Shown: positions 36,686 through 48,591 of the stretch, in pieces | How positions within the stretch are numbered: the stretch's first letter is position 1 | Layout: every line of letters starts with the position of its first letter | Assembly: GCA_036346395.1 (NCBI GenBank) | Contig: CM070604.1 | Coordinates: forward strand, 36,545,662 to 36,609,661 | DNA from: Hsuehochloa calcarea | Lineage: Eukaryota > Streptophyta > Magnoliopsida > Poales > Poaceae | Length of the DNA: 64,000 nucleotides | Direction of reading: 5' to 3' | Translations under genes and position numbers: made by a program | The notes under the pieces: generated by a model | The model's input: the letters and a program-made list of their open reading frames with translations, nothing else | What the model was told of the DNA's origin: nothing | Databases searched by the model: none

Positions 36686-38075
36686 ATCTCCCCCTTGATG
36701 AACACATTGGCAATTTCCCAGAAAATGTGGTTTTTCAAATTGAAAAGTAAAAAAATCGCCGTTTTCGCATAAAGACACAACTTGGTCCATAAGCAATAAA
36801 AAGCCTAGGAAACGACCAAGCTGGCTTCAGAATAGTACAAGCAAGTGAGATAAGGCAATGAAAGCACAAACGACTTCAATTTCCAGAAGATGGCCAAAAA
36901 TCTCACTAAGGTCCATATGAAAGACAAATGTACTAAATGACCTTTGATCATTGTGAGTCTTCTTCAATTGCACACCAAATCAGAAAAAGGCAATAAAACC
37001 CAGAGACTCAACTCACTATGATCACAAGTTTTCAAAAGGCTCATTTTTTTATTTTATGAAGTTCTTTTATATGAGACCTTATGTATGAAACCAAAAGCTC
37101 CAAAACAGCATTTTCTTCGATCCTTCTCCCCCTTTGACAATGAATTCATCAAGATGCATGGGAAAAGAAAGAGCATGAAGAAATGACTTTATTTTTGAAA
37201 TTTAACAAAAGGAGCCATGATCATTATCTATGTAGACAGTACAAGAATTATACCAAGCCATATAAAGAGTAGACGCTATATTCAATCAAGGCAAAACATG
37301 TACTGCAAAGCTAAAACCAAAATAGCAGTCATCTGAGATTAACAGAATTAAAACCATGAAAGGTTGCTCAAAGACATAGTTTCACTAAACGCAACCAAAA
37401 ATGAGTCAAGCCATATCTATAAGTAAAAAGAGACTCAACACAAGAACTGAGGCATTTTGAGCATTAAGAGTACACTTTTGAAGCAAAACTCAAGCACTTA
37501 GCATTTTGAGCATTTTCCTAAAAAGGATTTTTTTTCACTGTGCTAGATCTCAAGCCTTGCCGCGACCATCTCAAGCGATAAGCTTAAAAGAGTGGTCTAG
37601 GTCATCCAAAGCTCCCCCTGAGTTCATGCCTAGTGCAATGGCAAGCCGTCTCATGAGAAAGGATTGGTGAGATCAGTTTTTTTTCGCACAGAAAATCTCA
37701 TTTTTCACTTGCTTGACTTAAGAAATTAAAAAGCTCATTTTCATCTCAAAATAAGTTCAAGACTCAATTCAACCTATGTGACATGGCAAGAATCATAAGA
37801 GGATCACTAGAGCAAAACTAGTCACAAGATCCAACAAGACATGATTTGATTCAATTAGCTCACAGATATAAAGCTAACAAGGCAAAAGCTAAGCTAAACA
37901 AGAAGAGTCATAAAAGAAGTCTAGCAGACTAACACTTGATATGACAAGGTATAGAATATGAAATCAAGCCATACAAGGATAATATTCAAAGCTCCACAAG
38001 TTTTATTATACAATGCAAGACATTTGAAATGAAAAATGCATTATGATACAATGAATGCAAAAAGAGCAAATTCCC
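36686..38075. other. noncoding 3' region of gag-only Sirevirus
   Basis: AT-rich, without a protein. It holds several minus-strand purine tracts ending GGGGGAG: 36686-36699 at the LTR, about 37122-37138, and 37611-37622. A fourth lies inside the gag end at 38256-38266. The stretch around 37550-37690 is clearly similar to 59600-59745 in the second Sirevirus, so this noncoding region is conserved between families. Confidence 0.7.
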
Positions 38076-40768
38076 TCAAAACATCCATGCCTCAGTACTG
38101 GGATTTGAGATAAAAGATCTAGGAGTCCAGTACTGAGAAGGACGATGCCTGGGAATAGCGAAAGAAGCAGCAGATAAATGATTAGGAACAAAATCATAAG
38201 AATGCCCACGAGCACCACCTGGACCTCTCCAAAACGATCTACCAAAAGACCGATACTCCCCCTGTCTAGGTGCTACCCGAGGACTCTCCTCACGATATCC
38301 TACACCACAATGCTACCTGGACCCACCAAAAGAGTCAACAAAGTTCTCTACAAACCTAGGCCTATAAGTGGTACGATGAATAGGCTGCCTGGCTCTAGAG
38401 ACTACAGAAGGTGAAAAGACTCCTCTAATGGATCTCAAAGTGCTCACTCTCTCTTTCCTCTCAATTTTTGCTCTCCTGAAGCAAAACTCAACAGTGTGGC
38501 CCTCTTTCTTGCAGAAGGTGCAATGGTACATGACCTTTTGAGGGGTCCGTACTGGTATAACAGAAGCACCTTTCTTGCTAGAAGGAGTTTGAGCAGAACT
38601 TGCAGATTTAAAAGCAACTTTTGAAGTCTTAGGAGGTTCTTGCTCAACCAGACCACTTTTCACAACTCTAGCAGTCTTTAGTAGGTGATTCTTGGAAAGC
38701 TCTAGGGACTCAAAACCTAGGCCACTGTTTTTCACACTCACCTTGGATTGATCTAGAATCAAGTTGAGTTTCTTTTTCCCACTAGAAAACTTCTCAAGAG
38801 TCATTTTGAGGTAATCATTCTCTTTTGCCAAAACTCCACAATTAGAGCACCTTTTAGAATTGATTGCCTCAACATGTTTGCTCTTGAGAAGAGCCACTTC
38901 CACTTTTAAAGCCTCACAAGACACGCAATAGGACTCTCCAATCATATTCAACTGCTCCTTAAATTTGACTCTAAAAGTCTCTTGTATCTTACCAACAACA
39001 GTTTCAACTTCAGCATGCAACATACAAGAGGAAGAATCAATGACTTTCTTGGAAGCAGTAAGAGACATGGATTTTTCAATTTTAGCTTTCTCTTCAAGAG
39101 TCTTGTTTAAAGCTTCAATCTCAATTGTAAGCTTAGGACAATTTTCACAAGATGCAGCTCTAGAGTAAACAACCATTTCGGTCATCTCTTGCATTTTAAT
39201 CCTATTGTTCTTACAATGAGAGCAAGTGTGACTAGCATCAAATTTTTGCAATTCTTTCAAGGAGCTATCCAATTTTAATTCAAACAAAGCACAATTTGAA
39301 CAAGTTAAAGGAATAGCATCCAAGGAAGTCACACCAAGCGGAATGGCATCCATGCAAACAGAACTAGCCTTGAGAGATTCTAGTTCAACAAGAGCATTTT
39401 TCAATTGTTTTTCAACAGAGTAATGAGCATTATTTATGCTTGACAATTCATTAAGCAAGCTAGAGCATGAATCACAGAAATCATCAGGATTAATGGATTT
39501 GAGCCTAACAACTTCTAAGTTCAAATTATCAATCATAGTATCCTGTTTCTTAATCAATTTAGCTTGCTTATGCAGTTTTTGTTCAGCAACACCAAAGCCC
39601 TTTTCATGTCAGGAAGTGAAGGGCATACCCCATCGGGATCACTAAAAGGATCCTCGTTGTTGGAGGAGTCGCTGTCGTGGCTGTTCTTAGCCATGAAACA
39701 CATGCCCGTAAAATTACGAGCCTTCTTCTTTCCACGGGAGTCACTCTTGTCGTCCTCCACCTCCGAGTCCACATCACTCATACTCACATCCTCTAGAGCT
39801 TCAAGGACCCGGCTGACAAACTTGTGATAGTTTGTCTTCTTGGACTTAGCATCCCTCGCTTGAGGATGCCTATGTGACTCTTTCTCCTCCTTGCCCTTCA
39901 GCTTGGGGCACCTAGAGCGAATGTGGTTTGGCTCACCACACTCGAAGCAAGTGATAGGTCCGCCTCTCCTCCTATTTCTCACATTGTTGTAAGCTCTCGT
40001 GAATTTTGTGGATAGGAGGGCTAAATCATCTTCAGGTAGTCTCTCAAGTTGCTCATCACTTAAAGAATGCAAAGCAGACAAAGAAAAACCAGATGAGCTA
40101 ACATCAAAAGAATCAGAATATCTACCCTTAGATTGGTCGACCACTAAAGCCATCGACTCTGTCGTGGGGAGACGCGAGATAAAATCAATCTCGTGCGTCT
40201 TCAACCTCGAGTAAAGCTTATCCATGGTAAGCTCACTCATGACAGTGTTTTCATTGATGGTAGTGATCTTCATCCCCCAGACCCTCACATCAAGTGCACC
40301 CAACAGCTGGCGTGCATTTTCAGACTCAGTGAAAATAAGATCAACAGCGCGGAGATCATGAAGAATCTTAGAAAATCTTCCCCACAGCTTATCTAAAGAT
40401 TCACCAGGCCTTTCCTCGATTTTAGAGTATGCTTTCTTAAGCTGGTTCTGTCTCACTTCCTTGACCGCAGTGGACCCCTAGTGATAATCACAAAGAGTCC
40501 GCCAGATCTCATGAGCAGACCGCAAATGAGCGACACGCTCAAACTCCGATCGACTAAGGCCTTGAATCAAAAAATTCCGAGCCCTACTGTTGTTCTCCAC
40601 ATCTGGAGTGATCAAATTGTCATCGGCTGGCACGACATAAGGGTTTTTCACTTTAAGCCAAATTGCGTGCCATTGAGCCTCGATGTAGGCCTGCATTCGG
40701 GCCTTCCAATAAGCAAAATCAACTCCATAAAAAACATGTGGCCTGATTGAATATCTGTCAGTCGCCAT
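38076..40768 (-). pseudogene. Sirevirus gag, large, with two zinc fingers and coiled coil
   Basis: It starts MATDRYSIRPHVF at 40768. The N-terminal copia gag part (YWKARMQAYIEAQ, EFERVAHLRSAHEIW) is followed by an in-frame TAG at 40478-40480, after which the same frame continues (QNQLKKAYSKIEERPGESL). A zinc knuckle CFECGEPNHIRSRC lies near 39910-39960. A one-base shift near 39595 leads into a 414-codon coiled-coil stretch with repeated CxxC pairs, then a second finger, CTFCKKEGHTVEFC, near 38480-38530. The frame has a stop at 38313, then GRSFWRGPGGARGHSYDF continues to a TGA at 38076-38078. Large gag proteins with a long coiled-coil extension occur in grass Sireviruses. It is the only gene of this element. 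Confidence 0.85.
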
Positions 40769-40809
40769 GGCTCCAAAGACCGGTCAAGATCTATTGATAA
40801 GAGCTAACC

Positions 40810-40822
40810 GGCTCTGATACCA
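40810..40822 (-). promoter_or_regulatory. primer-binding site of gag-only Sirevirus
   Basis: The minus strand reads TGGTATCAGAGCC next to the 5' LTR, the Met-tRNA type used by most copia elements. Confidence 0.88.
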
Positions 40823-40823
40823 C

Positions 40824-42711
40824 AAGGCCAAATGAGTGCTTAGGGGGGGTGAATAGGCGCTTTCTAGACTTTCTCGCCTTAATCAAATTCAACACGAACT
40901 TTACTCCTTTAGCTATGAAAGCTAAGAAGATCAGTAAGCGCACAGTGGAATCCTTGAGCTGAATTCGATAACCCCGTTAACCACACGACACAAATGTGGA
41001 GAATTGATCTCACTAGTCCAGTGCAGGCACCGGTCGGTCGATCGGTAGAGATCGCGGTCGATCCGACCATCGACAAGCGGTCGGACCGGCTACTAACTGG
41101 CGGTCGGATCGGCGGATATCGGTTCGACCCGCTGCTGCTGGCGGTCTGAAATGCGAGCGGTCGGACCGCCGTTACAAAACCGGTCAGACCGATTTTGTCC
41201 AAAACCGAAAAACCAAGCCCAAAACCAAAACGAAATTTGATCCAACTTTTGATTCAACCAATGAAACTTGACCAAATTTCGAGCACACCTCCCTAAGGAT
41301 ATTAGAGACCTATTTCTAGCGACGATCCTTCAGATCCACTTCGTAGAATTGATCTCTTAAGGTTTTAACAAAGAAGTGCACAAACCCTAGAAATACGAAA
41401 AACTTTGATTCAAGACTTGCTTGTGGGGGTTGATGATCTAGATGATTCTAGGAGTATTCCCACACATCAAAGCAAGAGAAAATAGGTCAAGAGACCAAGC
41501 TTAACCACTTGAATCAAGGAAGCACCAAATTCATCCAAAAGAGAGAAGAACACAAAGGGAGACAAATGATCTCTCAAGCAAGCATCACAAGATTGATTGA
41601 TCTCACAAGATGCTTACAAAGCCACTCCAACAAGGAGGACAAGAGCTCACTCAAGGAGCACACACTATTTCTCCCAAACCCTAACCTCTCCTCTCCTAAC
41701 CCTAGAAAAAAGGAAGAGAGCTCAAGTGAAAGCTTCAAGGGGTTTTCCATCTCCCCCTTTTCTATTTATAGGAGAGGCCTAGGGTTTCACTTTTGGGACC
41801 CACTCACACATGGGACCCACACACACATACAACTCAATATGTTGAAGCAATCGCCTGCTTCACCACGTGTAAGTTGATCAGCGGCTCTCCATGTCGTCAA
41901 GTTCCACCCAGGGACTTGCACCGACTTCCGCACCGCCTGATCCAACCAGCTGCACCGAACTGCTCGTTTGATCCATCTTGCCCATTCTGCACCATGCTTG
42001 AGTCACACGACCTCACCCGGTATCCATGATCATTCTGGACCTCAGCTCTCCAAGCGTAGTCCCGATCCACCTCACCGTTGACGTCGTTGACCTGCAAGCC
42101 ACCTGCACAGCAATAGACAAACAAATCGACTCCGGGAACAAGTTCTTCACAACTTGACCCACGTTAGTTCCACAAAACAATAATCAACAATAAAGCATTG
42201 ACAATCAAACGATAACCACGTTGAAACCACAACAATGCAAACTTGGCTACCCTCCAAGTCATCGGCGGTCTGACCGCCCCACTCCACCGGTCCGACCGAT
42301 TTCAGGCCGGTCCGACCGATCCCACAACGGCGGTCGGACCGCCCGAAAAGACTTAGCCAAAATTCCATCGTGAAAATCCGAAACCTTCTGGAATTTTCAA
42401 CTCAATAGAACTTTTGACTGGGAGCTCCAAAAATGATGCAACCACATCTAGGAGACTCCCCCCCACCTGCCTACACAACCTATTTTTGGCTTAGCTCCAA
42501 AAGCCACTTTTCAACTTATCGGTCGGACCGGCCACCACGGCCGGTCGGACCCCTCCACGGGCGGTCTGACCGCCCCATACAACCGGTCAGACCGCCTGTG
42601 GTCTGACAGCCTTGGGCAAACCCCGAAAACGCGAGATTTTGCAAATCAACAAAGCCATTGCCAATTGACTCATCATCCTGAGATCGTGCACATATCCTCA
42701 CGATATCCACA
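40824..42711 (-). repeat. 5' LTR of gag-only Sirevirus
   Basis: Matches 34829-36685, with small indels in the palindrome blocks (for example an extra ~30 bases near 41035-41075). The first ~25 bases on the + strand side differ more, so its left edge is approximate. Confidence 0.88.
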
Positions 42712-42830
42712 AAACCGTCTGTGATATCTGCCCTTCACAGACAGTTTTTCAACAAAAATCGGCTGTGTCAAGTCTTTATACCTAACTAATTTTTGTAGTA
42801 TTTTCAGCTAGCCTCAGGAATTGCCAACCA
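42712..42830. repeat. continuation of CACTA left subterminal region
   Basis: After the AAACC duplication the CCGTCTGTGATATCTGCCC repeat continues the sequence broken at 34828. It ends near TTTTTGTAGTA at 42795-42805, which resembles a CACTA terminus and may be an old internal end. Confidence 0.6.
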
Positions 42831-43415
42831 TGCCCTCTGAAAACTAACAAGTAGAAACATATCACAGATAATTGTTGACAACTCAAAGTGATCATTTAAC
42901 TCAAAATCAATTACAAAAGAATGTTTCAAGTATTGTCGCTAGAGTTACAAATTGAATTACAACCAGTCAAAGTGAATTACAATATTGAATCAATTGTTTT
43001 GAGGTCGTTCATCAGTCTCGACGGCGTGAAACTCTCCGGTGGTTTAACGATGTCTGCCTTGATGAAGCCGCAGAGCTCCCCTCGAACGTGTGTGACCTGG
43101 TCCATCTCGAGTGCATTTAACTCTATGTTCAAGCCCTGTCGCTAGCAGGAGTAAAGTAGTAAGCATATATATTTAAATTTATAATTAGGAAATAATTATT
43201 TTGAGATTGACAAACATGGGGATCGTGCGTCCTAGAAGCAATCAATAGCTGCATATGATGGCATACGTAGAATGCGCATAGGTGATCTCCTTTTTGCTAG
43301 CGGCACTGCAAAAATAGAATTACATATATATGTACAGTCAGTTCGAGACGTAACATTACGGAGTATGATATATGATTATTGTGTTGTAGTGCGTACCGAA
43401 AATTGCATCCTGTGA
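42831..43415. other. CACTA interior, nothing recognised
   Basis: Low-complexity AT-rich sequence between the left subterminal repeats and the ULP1-like remnant. Probably the 3' untranslated part of the minus-strand gene. Confidence 0.35.
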
Positions 43416-43416
43416 G

Positions 43417-44170
43417 TTAGTGTGGCGCTCGTTCCCTTGTATAAACCTCCCTCGGCAACATAGCCGATGAACGCCCTACATGATTCAAAAAAGTTATCCT
43501 CGTCCATTTCAAACGAAGGAAGACTACAATAGAGTTATGTGCAGAGGAAATGAATATACATGTCGAGTATTGCTTTAAGAAGGGTGAAGTCGTGTTTTTG
43601 TTGAGTAGAAAATCAAGGTACAATACCGTATTCCTCTTTGGCACAAGAATCAGAAGAATCCAGTGGAACATACTCATGTTTGTCGCTATAGTCATAAACC
43701 TATGTTGAAACGAAATTTGTATAGCAAATATTGAAGCACTTACTTCTGGTTCTAGGGCACTATTATGTAGTCCTTGTCGTCCAGAGCAAGCAATCTCATT
43801 TTTATGTAATTCTCGACGTAGGATGCGCCTTGGTTGATTGTTTGCTCAAAGACCACGTGTGCGTCGAGGAAACCCAGCGGTTATTTGATTCGACGGGCAC
43901 ATTTCATAATGTATCTGTACATAAGCAATGAGTTGTGATATTTATCGGTATCACGTGAGTGTAGAAATTGATTGTACACACTTACAGTGTCCCGCATTGT
44001 AATAGCGAGGTGTCGAGGGCAGTTAGGTTGTATAGGTCAAGTAAATCTTCGAAGCCCACGAAGAAGTGGCTAGGCTCGTAGAGAAAATACTTCCTCTCGT
44101 ATTTGACGGTGATTCTAGTATGGCCCCCCTCCTCTTGGGTCTTGCGCAAGTACCAATCATGCAAAGCTTG
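43417..44170 (-). pseudogene. ULP1-like (C48) cysteine protease remnant in CACTA element
   Basis: On the minus strand, 43982-44164 reads MHDWYLRKTQEEGGHTRI and then FVGFEDLLDLYNLTALDTS. This is the segment that precedes the protease core in many plant transposon-borne ULP1-like proteins. About 43600-43690 reads MFHWILLILVPKRNTVLYLD, matching the core with the catalytic His and the downstream Asp. I cannot find the Cys-containing motif, so the protease is incomplete. ULP1 relatives remove SUMO; in transposons their role is unknown. Assignment rests on motif resemblance. Confidence 0.55.
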
Positions 44171-44179
44171 ACAAGCTAC

Positions 44180-45999
44180 TCATGAGCTGTTTATTTCTGC
44201 GCCGGAGACCAACGGACTTCCGATGGAGTATTTCACGGGTTTGGGAGGTGCCTTAATGTTCTTCGATGTCGATTTATCCTTAACTTGGCGGCTGAGGGAC
44301 GTCTTCCCGTGAGACACCTCAGGGACCGATATGGTGACACGCTTTTCTTGTCCCTTCGCCGTCTTCTCGACGGGAAGCGATGTGGCGGCCTTCTGAAGCT
44401 TTGGTTGAGGCAGACTCATCGAGGGTCCTATTGGAGAGCGAGGTCTGTCGATGTCGCGTCATCAAGGGTCGGGGCGATGTCCTTCTTGGGCCATTGGATA
44501 AAAGTGTGCGTGGCATCCCCTAGTGTTCTGATTTCTTCGTTCGGGGGAATCTCCAGTGGGATGGCCATGAAATTGTCATGTACCATGTCCACTTGCACCC
44601 TGGTGTAACCTCACCACCGGCACCGTCTTTGCACTACCCTTCCTGGTATGGATACACCATACCCTGCCCAGCCTCAATAGGAATCGACCCAACCATCCTT
44701 ACTTGGAGCTTGCAGGGCATCGGGTCCTACAAAACGGTACACAATTAGCTAAGGCGTCCTATAGGTCTATCTTTGGAGCATTCCAGAGATGTACATTACC
44801 TCGATGTCGTCGATCGGTAATTGCACGTCGTCATGTCCAGAATTATGTGTGGACACGACGCTACTCCGATGTCGAGGAGGACTTGCTCCCAAATTAACAG
44901 GGGCGGCTTGCGCCTGCATGAGTTGATTTACTTAGTTCTGCAAGTTTGTTATTTGTCCTTGAAATTTTTCAATAATCACATGTTCCAACCGAGCGACGTG
45001 CTGGTCCTTGGATTTCTTCCTACTCCTATATGTGTCGGAGTCGTGTGGGAATCCATCCCTCCAAGGTACGTAAACCCCAATGCCTCGCGTGCGACCTGGG
45101 TGCTCCTTGTTTCCTAGGGCCGTAGATAGTACATCCTTCTCCCTGTCTACTTCAAAGGAACCTTGGGAAGATGCGGAAGTCAATGCTTCCTGCAAGAGGA
45201 CATCATGTTATAGTAGACACCATGAAGTTATGGACTTATTAACAATTAAGTGGTTCGATATATTTACCAGACGTTGAGACACTGTCTCGTTTGCTGGGTT
45301 TGTGAAAGAGATGCTGCACGAAGACGTGGCCGATGCCCTCGCTCTTAACCAGGCTCGAGCGCGCTCGTCTGAGATCTTAGCAAGCGGTCGGGCAGCGGTC
45401 TCGTCCTTCGCCGCCCACTGCGTGGCTTTACCCGCATACCCAGCGGTGCCGAGTTTTTGGGGGTGAGTGTTTTGTGCCTGGAGAGCTCTGTGCGCCGCAC
45501 TTTGCTCCTGAAATTCGGCCGTCGTCTTCATCTGCACGAAGGCATCCCATGTATCCCGCGACAAGAAATGATACTTCGTGAAGGGCCTCCAACCCGTGTT
45601 CACGTACTACGTGACAAGCAGGCTCTTGAAGGTCCTCCACGCGTGGCACATCGCGAGCAGCGCGTGCCATCGCACACATTCCTAGTCTGCTTCAGGGAAA
45701 GTGAATGAGGCAGAAAGTTCAGTCCACAACTTGTCTCTCTGTACATCCGTCAGAGACTTCCAAGTTGGGGTGGTGTTGGGGACCCGTTACCTTGCAAGTA
45801 CCCCGCAGACGGTCCGGAATCTTGCAGCTGCTTTCTTGGGACTCAGCGGGATCCCGACGTCACTGACCTCCGCGATCGTCATGCGGCCCGAGGGTAATTT
45901 GGAGATTCCTCTACCATCTCGCCCGCGTACCACCTTGATCGGAGATCCAGACGCATTTGGCGACGTCGCTGACGGCAGCGAAGACGGTGCCTCTGCCAT
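44180..45999 (-). pseudogene. TNP1/Transposase_24-like CACTA protein
   Basis: The likely start is at 45999 (MAEAPSSLPSATSPNASGSP). The recognisable part is at 45208-45603: VNTGWRPFTKYHFLSRDTWD, then QEQSAAHRALQAQNTHPQ and KISDERARAWLRARAS. This is the Ptta/En/Spm (Transposase_24, PF03004-like) family, the second protein of CACTA elements, thought to bind the subterminal repeats. A Pro/Lys/Ser-rich linker lies at 44180-44516. In-frame TAG codons near 45683 and 45608, and a frame change near 45790, break it. It lies downstream of the array and TATA at 48323-48580, which could be its own promoter. Confidence 0.65.
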
Positions 46000-46000
46000 C

Positions 46001-48180
46001 TCGCTTACTTGCTATCTATATAAGTTACGTACGCAATGATTACATAAACAAATAAAAGTTACCCATTGAACCTAAATATATGATACATAGTAAATAAAAT
46101 ATATAAAATTGCACAAAAATACTGCAAAGGAGAAGGAAATATTGCAAACAGTGCAGTTTAACATATAGTTGAAATATTGTATAATTTTGAGTGCTCTCAG
46201 AAGGCGAGTTGCAAAAGAATCAATGTTTGCCATCTCAGCCCTTTAGTCTATACTCTTCACAAATTGGATAAGAAAACTATAATTTTGAGCTCTAATCAAT
46301 GCTTAGCTAGACTGACAGAACAATCACATGCAATTCACTGAAAAAAAATATGACAAGAATATTGGATAGCAGCAAGCAAACTATTAGAATATGACAAGAA
46401 TCACTAAATTCATTACTTCAAATAAAAAGCCAACAAACCTTGAATGATTACTTTGATAGCAGCAATGAAACTATCAGAGCTCAAAACTAAACTAGTAATC
46501 CTACCAATTTCAGTATTAGACTATCTAAATCATATAGCAAAATTAAGCCCACATAATGCACTGTTGCCAAGCACAACCAAGCCATCACCACCAGAACCCA
46601 CAAGCACAACCAAGCCATCACCACTAGCATTTAAATGATCAAATCAATGTATACAATGGTAAATTATCCATCTCATTTAAACCGAATGAAATGCTAAACA
46701 TATACCACACGAATGTGAAAGAAATCAAGCATCTGGAAGAGCTAGATAACAACCAGTAATAAACCAAAAAGACTGATGTTTCTCCATATAGTCAAGCAAC
46801 AGTACATAAGCGTAATAATCAGGATCCAGGAATACATCAAATGTGACAATAAAAAATATGACAGTTGATTGCATTTGGAAGCATTTGGTTCACAGTTCTT
46901 TTTCTTAGGCATTGTGATAACATGTAAAACGAATTATGTCCCATTGTGATGATACTGACATAACATAAGTACTAGATTACCAGTACTTCATTGAGAGTTC
47001 ACAGTATGAATTTATCAAAAAGATTCATTTGATTCCGAGTTCGTATGTAAAAGTTATTAGCGTTTTGATTTGCATTGATTTGTTATCGAATTGTTACTAC
47101 TTCATTGAGAGTATCTTACCATGAATTGCATAGAAGGTCCAGCTCATGTTAATGATTCTTTTTTTTATTTCCTAATTATCGAGGAAATTCCATGTTTTAA
47201 GCGTGTCCTTTTTATAGTCATTATCATGACTAAGCTTATACTACGGTACATCTGGTATATTAGGTTAACTCTTAACTAGAATATGTATTGTGGACTATTT
47301 TTAGTTGGCCTCCATTTTAACCTCATCATCACTATCATACTAACTGGTCTTCAATTACGGTTCATTACTATTTTCACTTTGACTGGTAATTATATAGACT
47401 AACCTTATACTTAAGAGTTCTTATGACTTGTCATCATTTTATGTTACACTAGTTCTTCCCTGGTTAATATGTGATACTAGGTTTTTTGAACAATTGTCTA
47501 TTTAAGTAGGTTCTAGATGTATCTCAACTATCTCATAAATTTATTCTAAGTGCATTCTGATGATTATTACCATCTAACCCTTTTACATATTTTAACTAAA
47601 CATCCTATGGACCTCTTGCTATTGTTGACATCATCATAACCATGGCGTAAAGCCTACTATTGTTTAGGCAACCATGTTCCAAAATTTTGTTCCCTAATTA
47701 ATTTTACTCCTTTAGATTAAGTGCTAAAGGCTAATAGTTCATGAAACCTTCTAATCAATTTATTTTGGCAATTGCCATAACATTATCTTACTATCCTATT
47801 CTAAACTTTTATTACTGTTCATCGTCCTCATTAAGCATTTACCTAATTAAAATATTCTCTTGCTTAATTAGCCACTTGATGGTTATCTACTTACTTTGAA
47901 TACCCATTCTTTAATATCTATCTTCATATTGGTTAAACTCTAAGGACTAACCAAAACATCATAATCTCTAACCAATTGTAATAGTAATGTAATTAGCTTT
48001 ACTATGAAATTTAATTATCCTCCATTTTCCTTATTATTCATATATTTGAACTTTGAGATGAATTCTCTCATTTGAGGTTAAGAGACTTTCATGACATATA
48101 AGTACTAGACTATCAGTCTGATCCTCACTTTTGCAATGTCATCCAAGCCCAACCTTTTCTACACATGACATCTTTAAACA
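46001..48180. other. AT-rich stretch, probable intron or leader of the TNP1-like gene
   Basis: About 2.2 kb with no recognisable protein and many stops on both strands. It separates the G-rich leader near 48185-48325 from the coding part ending at 45999, so a long intron is plausible. No splice sites are assigned. Confidence 0.35.
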
Positions 48181-48184
48181 CCAA

Positions 48185-48325
48185 TCTTAGGGAGGCGGCA
48201 ATTCTGGGGAAGAACTAGGGAAAGTGCAGCGGGGGAGGCAGCGATTCTGGGGAAGAACTAGGGCTAGTGCAGTGGGGGATGCAGTGATTCTGGGGAAGAA
48301 CTAGGGCAAGTGCAACGGGCCACTT
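48185..48325. repeat. tandem G-rich repeats, probable leader of the TNP1-like gene
   Basis: Three units of about 53 bp, each with GGAGGCAGCGATTCTGGGGA followed by AGAACTAGGG. They lie just downstream (minus strand) of a TATA-like CTATATAAG at 48323-48331. A comparable G-rich GGAGGCAGC repeat follows the TNP2 promoter at 52545-52740. Confidence 0.7.
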
Positions 48326-48580
48326 ATATAGATAACATCACAGACAGTTCTTTAATAGAACTGTCTGTGATAACTCATCACATCACATTAAAGAACCGTC
48401 TGTGATAACTCTAACATCACAGACAGTTCCATTAACGAACTGTCTGTGATAACTGAAACATCACAGATAGTTATATAATTGAACCGTCTGTGATGTTAAA
48501 GTTATCACAGATGGTTCGATTAAAGAACCATCTGTGATATCTCAAATCACAGACGGTTCTATAATTGAACCGTCTGTGCT
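48323..48580 (-). promoter_or_regulatory. internal promoter module: TATA plus subterminal-type repeats
   Basis: CTATATAAG on the minus strand is preceded (48345-48580) by six or so hairpin pairs of ATCACAGAC(A/G)GTT and its complement, exactly the motif of the CACTA ends. It has the same order as the right end of the element: repeat array, TATA, G-rich leader. It would drive the TNP1-like gene and could be a target of the element's own transposase. Confidence 0.6.
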
Positions 48581-48591
48581 GTGCACAGACG

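Larger units (their letters stand above)
34829..42711 (-). mobile_element. gag-only Ty1/copia Sirevirus-like element
   Basis: A 7883 bp element with LTRs 34829-36685 and about 40824-42711 and TSD AAACC (34824-34828, 42712-42716). Removing it restores a continuous CACTA subterminal repeat. The minus-strand primer site TGGTATCAGAGCC (about 40810-40822) and the polypurine tract ATCAAGGGGGAGAT (36686-36699) set the orientation. The 4.1 kb interior holds gag only. I find no protease, integrase, RT or RNase H, so it would depend on another element's enzymes. Multiple polypurine-like tracts and palindrome-rich LTRs fit the Sirevirus genus. Confidence 0.9.

Noticed and set aside
42795..42806. right terminus of a short CACTA element at TTTTTGTAGTA
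   Set aside because: It resembles a terminus, but no TCC or other 3 bp duplication matches the left end, while TCC does match at 53180-53182.
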